Below, in pieces: positions 1 through 5,500 of a stretch of 5,500 nt of DNA (positions within the stretch are counted from its first letter, which is position 1; every line of letters starts with the position of its first letter). A program made the position numbers and the translations under genes. Below the pieces are notes generated by a model. It was not told the DNA's origin, did no database searches, and worked only from the letters and a program-made list of their open reading frames with translations. This DNA is from Treponema sp. (GTDB lineage: Bacteria > Spirochaetota > Spirochaetia > Treponematales > Treponemataceae): the NCBI GenBank assembly GCA_012513125.1, contig JAAZCS010000159.1:1-5500 (forward strand), given 5' to 3'.

Positions 1-375
1 GGATATATTACAGAAGGTCAGTATTATTTGAAAGGTGGTCGTATTGAACCATTTGGATCTCTATCTCGTCTAAAACAGAATGTAAATGGAAATACAAGAC
101 CTGATCATCGTGCTCTAATGGATGGAATGATAAGACTTTATGCTAGTTATAAAGATACTCTTGAAAAGAAATCCATGGGATTTATGATGAGTACTTGGGA
201 TGATAAGCTTTTGAATTTTGGACGTCAGTTTGAAAGTGAAATGATGGATTTGTCAAAAAATATATCACTTGAAAATGCTCTTGATCTTTGTTGGAAAATA
301 TTATCTGATTGTTTTGAACCGGAAGAAACTGGATTAAAAACTTCATTAATTGATCAATATTGGCCAAAGAAATAG
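1..375 (+). CDS. atpB: V-type ATP synthase subunit B, C-terminal part (5' end outside window)
   Basis: This is the non-catalytic nucleotide-site subunit of the V1 head, which alternates with catalytic subunit A in the A3B3 hexamer in the cytoplasm. The frame is open from base 1 ([10 protein letters not shown]...) to TAG at 373-375, giving the last 124 residues; whole family members are roughly 430-480 residues. The GYITEGQ stretch and the GSLSRL motif are hallmarks of subunit B. The Arg of SLSR, visible residue 23 (nt 67-69), corresponds to the arginine finger reaching the A/B nucleotide site in characterised homologues. The tail ([14 protein letters not shown], then [19 protein letters not shown]) resembles the spirochaete/chlamydial form. 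A TTG at nt 28 could be read as a start, but homology runs through it to the window edge, so the gene is simply cut. Also named ntpB. Confidence 0.95.
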   Translation, partial: GYITEGQYYLKGGRIEPFGSLSRLKQNVNGNTRPDHRALMDGMIRLYASYKDTLEKKSMGFMMSTWDDKLLNFGRQFESEMMDLSKNISLENALDLCWKILSDCFEPEETGLKTSLIDQYWPKK

Positions 376-386
376 AGGTTTAGCGT

Positions 387-1004
387 ATGGCAAAAATTAA
401 GCTGACAAAAAACGAGTTAAAAGTTCAAAAAGATGCTCAGAAAATGTATAAAAGATATCTTCCGACTTTATTACTTAAAAAACAACAGCTTCAAAAGGAA
501 ATACGTACAATTGACATGAAGGCTAAGGAAGTAAGGGCTTTACGCGTTCAATTGGAAGAAGACTTCAATAAATGGATTGCCGTTTTTGGTGAAAAAGAAG
601 CTTTCTTGCCAGATATAGTTTCTGTAAAAAATATCAAAAAAACTACAGGAAATATAGCTGGTGTAATAATTCCAATTTATGAAGGGGCTGATTTTTCCAG
701 AGGTGATTATGATTTATATTCAACGCCGATTTGGATTGATTTAGCTGCAGATAGAATGGAGAAAGTTCTTTCCTTAGATTTGGAAGCTGAAGTTTTGGAT
801 GAACAGGTAAGATTGTTATCAAAAGAATTAAGAACAACTTCTCAAAGAGTAAATCTATTTGAAAAAGTTAAGATTCCTGAGACAAAAGCAAATATTAAGA
901 AAATTTCTGTTTATTTAGGTGATGAGCAAGTTGCATCTGTTGTAAGAAGCAAAATTTCTAAAAAGAAATTGCAAAATGCAGCAGAAGAAATGGGGGCTGA
1001 ATAA
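387..1004 (+). CDS. atpD: V-type ATP synthase subunit D (central rotor shaft)
   Basis: Subunit D is the long coiled-coil shaft that turns inside the A3B3 head and links catalysis to the membrane ring. The 205-residue length is usual for the family. Residues about 7-67 form the N-terminal shaft helix, with the family signature LTKNELKVQKDAQKMYKRYLP and then LKKQQLQKEI. A more variable middle (about 70-120) follows. The C-terminal helix is about 121-195, with RVNLFEKVKIP at 154-164 matching the conserved RVNALExxxIP motif and a basic SKISKKKL near the end. The ATG is 11 nt after the atpB stop, and AGAGG at 374-378, overlapping that stop, sits 8 nt upstream as the ribosome-binding site. Its own TAA shares one base with the atpI start. 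It should not be confused with F-type AtpD (beta subunit). Also named ntpD. Confidence 0.96.
   Translation: MAKIKLTKNELKVQKDAQKMYKRYLPTLLLKKQQLQKEIRTIDMKAKEVRALRVQLEEDFNKWIAVFGEKEAFLPDIVSVKNIKKTTGNIAGVIIPIYEGADFSRGDYDLYSTPIWIDLAADRMEKVLSLDLEAEVLDEQVRLLSKELRTTSQRVNLFEKVKIPETKANIKKISVYLGDEQVASVVRSKISKKKLQNAAEEMGAE
992..996 (+). promoter_or_regulatory. Ribosome-binding site for atpI, inside the end of atpD
   Basis: GGGGG lies 7 nt before the ATG at 1004 and within the last codons of atpD. It supports the start at 1004 (MIEPMKKV) over Met5 at 1016. With the TAATG stop/start overlap at 1002-1006 it suggests translational coupling of D and I. Confidence 0.6.
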
Positions 1005-2932
1005 TGATTGAACCAATGAAAAAAGTCTCTATTGTTATTCTTGATAAAGAAAGAGAAAATGCTCTTAGACAATTAAGAAAAATTGGATTAGTTCATCTAG
1101 AAAAAATAGAAGGCTCAAGTGAAAAACTAACTGCTTATAAAGAGACACTATCAAATATTATTGTAACCGAATCAGTTTTAGGAGAAATTAAGCTTCCAAA
1201 AACTTCAAAGGTTTTAATTAATAAAATTAGCAATGATGAAGTAGTAAATCTTTGTAAAGATGTTGTTACAAAGTCTGAAAGAAAAAAGCAATTGTTTGAA
1301 GAAATTTCAAGTGATGTTTCTGAATTGGAAAGATTTCAAAATTGGGGATCAGTAAACCTAGATGATTTTCAATATCTAGATGAAAAAGGTATTTCTCTTA
1401 AGATGTTTGAAATTCCTATTGATAAATATTCTCAATTGGATGAAAAATTTGAAACTATTCTTGTTAATAATGACAAAAAAATCGTACGTTTTCTATTAAT
1501 CAATAGTGGAAAAGAAAGACCTGAATCATTATTACCTGAAGCTTTTGAAATTCCTCTTCCTAGATTATCAACAGAAATTTTGGAAAATGAAATTTCATCA
1601 TATAATAAAGAAATCGATGAAATAGAAGATTTTTTCAGAAATAAAGCAATTTTCTTGAAGAATGTTAGTGATTATAAAAGAATTGTTGAGTCAGATATTG
1701 AATTTGAAAATGTAAATTCTGGAATGTACCGTGAAAATCTAAAATCTGAAAATGATTTAGCTTGGATTTCTGGTTTTGTACCTGAAGAAGATTTGTCTGT
1801 TCTTCAAAAAGCTTGTGTGGATAATAAATGGGCTTTAGCTTTTGATGATCCTGCTGCTGATGATGTTGATGTTCCTACAAAATTAAAGAATAACAAGTTT
1901 GTTAGCTTGATATATCCACTAACTGATTTCTTGGGTACTGTTCCAGGTTATCACGAATATGATATTTCAGTATGGTTCTTGTTCTTCTTTACAATATTCT
2001 TTGGAATGATTTTTGGTGATGGTGGATATGGCATTTTAGTAACAATTGTTGCTTTAATAATGATAATTAAGAATTCGATGTCAAAGAAATCTTTTTCACC
2101 ATTATTAGGTCTGATTTTGCTATTAGGGATTGCTACAATAGTATGGGGTACTGTTACTTGTAATTGGTTTGGATTAACAATGGAATATATACCAAATTGG
2201 TTAAAAAATATTTCAATACCGTTTATTTCCAATGCTTATTCAGATTTAACATGGGCTCCATTCTGGGATGCAGAATCTCAATATAGATTAACGTCAGCTC
2301 AAAATATGCAGATATTCTGTTTTATGTTAGCTTTGTTCCAATTATCTGTAGCTCATATAAAAGGAATGAAGTCAAATATAAAATCGTTAAAGTTCTTTGG
2401 TGAATTAGGTTCTTTATTACAATTGATAGGAATGTTTTATGTCGTATTATCAATGGTTGTAAGTTCAAATATTTTCTCATTCGGACTGAAGATTTATGGA
2501 ATACCAGTTGGAACTGTTGCAATAAGTCTTATTGTATTTGGTTTTGCACTAAGTTTCATATTTTCTAATTACTCGGGAAATGTTGCTCAGTCTATATTAG
2601 AAAGTTGTAAAAACATTATTTCTGTTTTGTTAGGTGTTGTAAATGTTTTTTCAGATATAGTTTCATATATCAGATTATGGGCTGTAGGTCTTGCTGGTGC
2701 AGCAATATCAAATACTGTAAATGAAATGGCCGGACCTTTGTTAGGACATTTTATTACATTTATTGCATTTGTTGCGTTAATTTGTTTTGGACATGGATTA
2801 AATATGATATTGAATCTATTGTCAGTTATTGTTCATGGCGTTCGTTTGAATACATTGGAATTTTCTACTCACTTAGGAATGTCATGGTCTGGTTTCAAAT
2901 ATAGTCCTTTCTTTGAAAAGACAAATAAATAA
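1004..2932 (+). CDS. atpI: V-type ATP synthase subunit I (membrane stator, a-subunit homologue)
   Basis: Subunit I holds the ion half-channels against the K ring and, through its cytoplasmic half, anchors the peripheral stalks. It has 642 residues, normal for the bacterial family. Residues 1-300 are hydrophilic with predicted coiled coils (about 85-112 and 195-225), starting with the typical MIEPMKKVSIVIL. The PTKLKNNKF motif (291-299) leads into the membrane half. About eight hydrophobic segments are visible, roughly at 322-338, 342-356, 366-384, 434-452, 468-487, 500-521, 537-566 and 578-613. The key motif SYIRLWAVGLA carries Arg557, equivalent to the essential Arg735 of yeast Vph1p. A second conserved Arg614 lies in HGVRLNTLEF, with Glu619 after it. 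The start overlaps the atpD stop by one base; the gap to atpK is 22 nt. Base composition matches the neighbours. Also named ntpI. Confidence 0.96.
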   Translation: MIEPMKKVSIVILDKERENALRQLRKIGLVHLEKIEGSSEKLTAYKETLSNIIVTESVLGEIKLPKTSKVLINKISNDEVVNLCKDVVTKSERKKQLFEEISSDVSELERFQNWGSVNLDDFQYLDEKGISLKMFEIPIDKYSQLDEKFETILVNNDKKIVRFLLINSGKERPESLLPEAFEIPLPRLSTEILENEISSYNKEIDEIEDFFRNKAIFLKNVSDYKRIVESDIEFENVNSGMYRENLKSENDLAWISGFVPEEDLSVLQKACVDNKWALAFDDPAADDVDVPTKLKNNKFVSLIYPLTDFLGTVPGYHEYDISVWFLFFFTIFFGMIFGDGGYGILVTIVALIMIIKNSMSKKSFSPLLGLILLLGIATIVWGTVTCNWFGLTMEYIPNWLKNISIPFISNAYSDLTWAPFWDAESQYRLTSAQNMQIFCFMLALFQLSVAHIKGMKSNIKSLKFFGELGSLLQLIGMFYVVLSMVVSSNIFSFGLKIYGIPVGTVAISLIVFGFALSFIFSNYSGNVAQSILESCKNIISVLLGVVNVFSDIVSYIRLWAVGLAGAAISNTVNEMAGPLLGHFITFIAFVALICFGHGLNMILNLLSVIVHGVRLNTLEFSTHLGMSWSGFKYSPFFEKTNK

Positions 2933-2954
2933 AATATATACGTAGGAGTTAATT

Positions 2955-3383
2955 ATGACTTTTGATTTTGGAATGTTAGGTGCAGCAGTTGTTATGGGAA
3001 TAGCCGCTATTGGTTCTGCTATTGGTATTGGAATTGCAGGACAAGGTGCAATAGGTGCTTGGAAAAGATGTTATATAAATAATAAACCAGCTCCATTTAT
3101 TTTAACTGTATTTGCAGGTGCTCCTTTGACTCAAACTATTTATGGTTTTTTGTTAATGCAAAACATGATTAGTTCTGAGAAAAATCCAGGATTTTTGTTA
3201 GGATTAGGCATTGCATCTGGATTAGCTATGTGTTTTTCTGCTATAGCTCAGGGAAAAGCTGGTGCTGCAGGAAGTGACGCTCTTGGTGAAACAGGAAAAG
3301 GATTTGCTCAATACATAATGGTTGTAGGTCTTTGTGAAACTGTAGCTTTGTTTGCTATGGTATTCAGTATGATTGTTTGCTAA
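2955..3383 (+). CDS. atpK: V-type ATP synthase subunit K (c-ring proteolipid)
   Basis: Subunit K forms the rotating membrane ring that carries ions past subunit I. At 142 residues it is the duplicated, four-helix type: helices at about 5-29, 47-71, 79-102 and 117-140, with a Gly/Ala-rich first helix. By alignment from memory to E. hirae NtpK, the ion-binding Glu139 is Glu128 here (GLCETVAL) and Gln110 is Gln99 (AIAQGKAGAAG). Thr64, Gln65 and Tyr68 correspond to Thr59, Gln60 and Tyr63 (APLTQTIYGF). The 29-residue Gln-to-Glu spacing is the same in both. The second helix has no carboxylate, so there is one ion site per subunit. AGGAG at 2944-2948, 6 nt before the ATG, is a strong ribosome-binding site, fitting the many copies needed per complex. 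This is the last gene of the operon; a terminator follows after 16 nt. Na+ specificity is inferred, not shown. Also named ntpK. Confidence 0.95.
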   Translation: MTFDFGMLGAAVVMGIAAIGSAIGIGIAGQGAIGAWKRCYINNKPAPFILTVFAGAPLTQTIYGFLLMQNMISSEKNPGFLLGLGIASGLAMCFSAIAQGKAGAAGSDALGETGKGFAQYIMVVGLCETVALFAMVFSMIVC

Positions 3384-3399
3384 AAGAAAAATAATTGTG

Positions 3400-3439
3400 A
3401 AACACCACTAAAGATTATTACTTTAGTGGTGTTTTTTTT
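3400..3439 (+). terminator. Rho-independent terminator of the V-ATPase operon
   Basis: The left arm at 3400-3413 (AAACACCACTAAAG) pairs perfectly with the right arm at 3421-3434, giving a 13-14 bp stem with a 7-nt loop (ATTATTA). A run of eight T lies at 3432-3439 on the + strand. The reverse strand lacks a T tract directly after the stem, so the terminator appears to act on + transcription only. Sitting 16 nt after the atpK stop, it ends the operon and separates it from ispG. Confidence 0.93.
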
Positions 3440-3464
3440 ATTGTAGAGAAATTATATTTGAATA

Positions 3465-3473
3465 TGGTATAAT
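3465..3473 (+). promoter_or_regulatory. Extended -10 promoter for ispG
   Basis: TGGTATAAT is a TGN-extended consensus -10, with the hexamer TATAAT at 3468-3473. No good -35 is visible at 16-18 nt upstream; TTGTAG at 3441-3446 is 21 nt away, too far. The extended TG motif usually compensates for this. Its place between a terminator and the ispG start is where a promoter is expected. A start site about 7 nt downstream would fall at or next to the A of the ispG ATG (3480). Confidence 0.68.
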
Positions 3474-3479
3474 GATTAT

Positions 3480-4568
3480 ATGGATACAAAAGAAATATTA
3501 ATTGGTGGTAAGGGATATACAAAACGAATAGGTATTGGTGGTCATAATTCAGTATCAATTCAGACTATGTGGAAATCTAGCATCAATAATGTATATAATA
3601 ATAAAATTGAATTAGAAAAGATTATTAATGACATTGAAGAGTTACAAAAATTAGGTTGCGATATTGTTAGATTTGCAGTTCCTAATGAAGAAAGTGCAAA
3701 AAGTTTAAATGAAATCTCAAAATATACCTCAGTTCCATTGGTAGCAGATATTCATTTTGATTATAAATTAGCATTGGAGTGTGTTAAGAATAATATAGCA
3801 GGGATTAGAATTAATCCTGGAAATATAGGTTCTGTTGAGAATACAAAAAAAGTGGTTGATGCTTGTAGAGAAAATGGTATTGCAATTAGAATTGGTATAA
3901 ATTCGGGAAGTCTTCCTAAAGATTTGCAAGAAAAAATAGCATTAAAAGAAATAAGTAGAGCTGAAGCTTTATGTGAAACTGCTGTAAGAGAATCTTCAAT
4001 ATTTGAAGATTTAAAATTTGATCAATATGTTGTAAGTATGAAATCTTCCGATGTACAAGAAACAATAGATTGTAATCGTTTTTACGCAAAAAAATATAAT
4101 AATCCTCTTCATTTGGGAGTTACAGAAGCAGGTCCACTAATTAGTGGAGTTGTAAAAAGTTCAATTGCTTTTTCCACATTACTAAATGAAAAAATTGGTA
4201 GTACAATTAGAGTTAGTTTATCTTCTTCTGAGGAAAATGAGGTTATTGCTGCAAGAAATATTTTGAAAGAATGTGGAATAAGAAAGAATGGTGTTACATT
4301 AATTTCATGTCCTCGATGTGGACGTCTTGGATTTGATGTTCATTCTTTTGTAGATCGTTGGCAAAATCGATTATTAGCTATGGATAAAAATATAACAGTT
4401 GCAATTATGGGGTGTGTCGTGAATGGACCTGGGGAAGGAAAACATGCTGATATTGGAATTGCTGGTGCAAATAATAAGGTGATAATTTTCAAGAAAGGCA
4501 AAATAGTACAAACAATTGATGAGAAATATGCCGATAAAGTATTTGAAGAGGAATTAAAATCTTTATAA
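3480..4568 (+). CDS. ispG: 4-hydroxy-3-methylbut-2-en-1-yl diphosphate synthase (IspG/GcpE)
   Basis: This cytoplasmic 4Fe-4S enzyme performs the penultimate step of the MEP isoprenoid pathway, reductively opening 2-C-methyl-D-erythritol 2,4-cyclodiphosphate to HMBPP. It has 362 residues, the compact bacterial form. Residues about 14-255 form the TIM-barrel domain, with VSIQTMW, PLVADIHFDY (86-95), IRINPGNIG (109-117), IRIGINSGSL (136-145) and HLGVTEAG (211-218). The C-terminal cluster domain has SCPRCGR (Cys277, Cys280) and MGCVVNGPGE (Cys312, Glu319). These match E. coli Cys270, Cys273, Cys305 and Glu312 with identical spacing, so the enzyme looks intact. The segment usually reading DPxEE is SSEENEV (249-255). 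The start is the only plausible in-frame ATG and fits family N-termini, yet no Shine-Dalgarno precedes it, and the -10 box ends 6 nt upstream. The stop overlaps the next gene by one base. Confidence 0.96.
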   Translation: MDTKEILIGGKGYTKRIGIGGHNSVSIQTMWKSSINNVYNNKIELEKIINDIEELQKLGCDIVRFAVPNEESAKSLNEISKYTSVPLVADIHFDYKLALECVKNNIAGIRINPGNIGSVENTKKVVDACRENGIAIRIGINSGSLPKDLQEKIALKEISRAEALCETAVRESSIFEDLKFDQYVVSMKSSDVQETIDCNRFYAKKYNNPLHLGVTEAGPLISGVVKSSIAFSTLLNEKIGSTIRVSLSSSEENEVIAARNILKECGIRKNGVTLISCPRCGRLGFDVHSFVDRWQNRLLAMDKNITVAIMGCVVNGPGEGKHADIGIAGANNKVIIFKKGKIVQTIDEKYADKVFEEELKSL

Positions 4569-5500
4569 TGAAAAAAACAACCATTTCTACAATCTGCATT
4601 TTGTTATTAACGCTATCTGTTTGGGCTCAAAATTATAATTCACCTTGTGTTATTTCTTATAGAAAATCATTGCTGTCATTTAATAATAAAGATTATGCAA
4701 AAGCCCTTCAATATAGTGAAGATGCTATTGACCAACGTAAATCGCAGATGAAAGAGCAGGAAGAAAAATTAAGAAAATCTTTATCGTCAAGAGCCGTTGC
4801 TTCAGCTGGAGATGATATATCAAAAATTGTCAAAGTATTAACAGATAGAAGTGAAAACGATATTCTTGATATTATTAATTATTATACAAAAAAATATGGA
4901 ATAAATTATTTTAATAATTCTATTTCTAATCTAATGGATTTTTTACGAAAAATTGAGGAATACCCAGAAGCACAAAAAATAATAGCTGATGTATACAAAA
5001 TTGAAGGTGAATACGATATTGCAGAAGAATATTATTTAAAAGCGTTGAGCAATATTGATGTTTTTGATGTTCATGATGATAAATATGAAATATTATATCT
5101 TTTGGCAGATATTAGCCGATTAAAAAAAGATTATAATTTAATGGAAAAAAGACTATTAAATATTTTTATAGATGACAAATATTATTTGAATAATTCATTG
5201 CAAAATAATATGGTTCATACAATTTCACAAAATAAAAAAGATTCAGTTGAAAAATATTTTGAATTATACAGAGCTACATCTTATTTTTCATTAAAAGCAT
5301 ATTCATTATTGTATAACTATTATGAAGAAAAAGGGGAGACTGATAAAGCTCTCAGATTATGTTCCTTGGCTACAATTACAAGTTTTTCAAAGATATACGA
5401 TGTAGTAAAAAAGCGAGATTCAGATTTTAAATATATAACTGTCTCAAGTTTATTAGAAAAAGCTTCTGAGTACAACGATATTAATGCTTGGTGTATTGAA
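4568..5500 (+). CDS. Exported TPR-like repeat protein, function unknown (3' end outside window)
   Basis: The frame opens at the ATG overlapping the ispG stop (TAATG, 4566-4570) and stays open for 311 codons to the last base without a stop. Residues 1-20 look like a Sec signal peptide: MKKTT, a hydrophobic core about 8-18, and a signal peptidase I type site V-W-A before Gln21. There is no lipobox, so it is predicted to be periplasmic or surface-facing rather than a lipoprotein. The mature part is mostly helical. TPR-like helix pairs are visible at about 29-57 (SYRKSLLSFNNKDYAKALQY), 133-162 (canonical: YKIEGEYDIAEEYYLKAL), 173-200 and 243-270 (YYEEKGETDKALRLCSLA). A charged stretch at 56-72 may be coiled coil. 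Only a distant GAGGA (4548-4552) lies upstream, so translation is probably coupled to ispG. TPR proteins usually act as protein-binding scaffolds; no catalytic motif is seen and I do not recognise a specific family. Confidence 0.85.
   Translation, partial: MKKTTISTICILLLTLSVWAQNYNSPCVISYRKSLLSFNNKDYAKALQYSEDAIDQRKSQMKEQEEKLRKSLSSRAVASAGDDISKIVKVLTDRSENDILDIINYYTKKYGINYFNNSISNLMDFLRKIEEYPEAQKIIADVYKIEGEYDIAEEYYLKALSNIDVFDVHDDKYEILYLLADISRLKKDYNLMEKRLLNIFIDDKYYLNNSLQNNMVHTISQNKKDSVEKYFELYRATSYFSLKAYSLLYNYYEEKGETDKALRLCSLATITSFSKIYDVVKKRDSDFKYITVSSLLEKASEYNDINAWCIE

Noticed and set aside
28..375. TTG at nt 28 as the true start of a 115-residue gene
   Set aside because: Subunit B homology (GYITEGQYY) continues in frame to base 1, so the gene is truncated by the window edge.
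182..2522. Several reverse-strand open frames of 61-93 codons (182-367, 643-837, 1951-2232, 2322-2522)
   Set aside because: All lie inside well-recognised + strand genes, show no protein family features, and are antisense shadows in AT-rich DNA.
3441..3446. TTGTAG as a -35 box for ispG
   Set aside because: The spacing to TATAAT is 21 nt, outside the 16-18 nt range; the extended TG motif explains the promoter better.
3384..3479. Riboswitch, small RNA or small gene in the gap between atpK and ispG
   Set aside because: At 96 nt the gap is fully accounted for by the terminator hairpin and the promoter; no other structure or coding frame is visible.
4568..4650. Lipoprotein signal on the TPR protein (Cys10 or Cys27)
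   Set aside because: Cys10 is within the hydrophobic core and Cys27 follows a polar QNYNSP stretch; neither has a lipobox, while V-W-A before Gln21 fits signal peptidase I.
1..5500. Mobile element, CRISPR array, defence system or tRNA
   Set aside because: No terminal repeats, transposase or integrase motifs, regular direct repeats or cloverleaf were seen; the genes are housekeeping with uniform composition.

Overview
The window is AT-rich bacterial DNA (about one third G+C by eye) with every gene on the + strand. The first half is the 3' part of a V-type (A/V-type) rotary ATPase operon, in the order B (3' end only), D, I, K. This gene order, together with the distinctive subunit B C-terminus and the short 142-residue K subunit, fits a spirochaete, most likely a low-GC Treponema or relative. 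That assignment rests on recognising the proteins, not on a database search.

Layout: nt 1-375 encode the last 124 residues of subunit B, the non-catalytic nucleotide-site subunit, whose 5' end lies outside the window. Subunit D (387-1004, central rotor shaft) follows after 11 nt. Subunit I (1004-2932, membrane stator) starts on the last base of the D stop codon. Subunit K (2955-3383, membrane c-ring proteolipid) follows after 22 nt. A strong intrinsic terminator at 3400-3439 closes the operon directly after K. D and K form the rotor, and I provides the ion half-channels and part of the peripheral stator. K has the full set of side chains that coordinate Na+ in the Enterococcus hirae enzyme, so the complex may pump Na+.

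A second transcription unit starts after the terminator. A TG-extended -10 promoter (TATAAT at 3468-3473) lies only six bases before the ATG of ispG (3480-4568). IspG is the 4Fe-4S enzyme of the non-mevalonate (MEP) isoprenoid pathway. No Shine-Dalgarno sequence precedes this ATG, so the mRNA is predicted to be leaderless. The ispG stop overlaps by one base (TAATG) the start of an open frame running off the right edge (4568-5500, 311 codons visible). It encodes an exported protein with a signal peptide and TPR-like helical repeats, of unknown function. It has no stop in the window.

There is no tRNA, rRNA, CRISPR array, insertion sequence or sign of recent transfer. The only non-coding gap of note is 3384-3479 (96 nt), fully explained by the terminator and promoter. 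The less ordinary items are the apparently leaderless ispG, the Na+-type ligand set in subunit K, and the uncharacterised exported TPR protein coupled to ispG.
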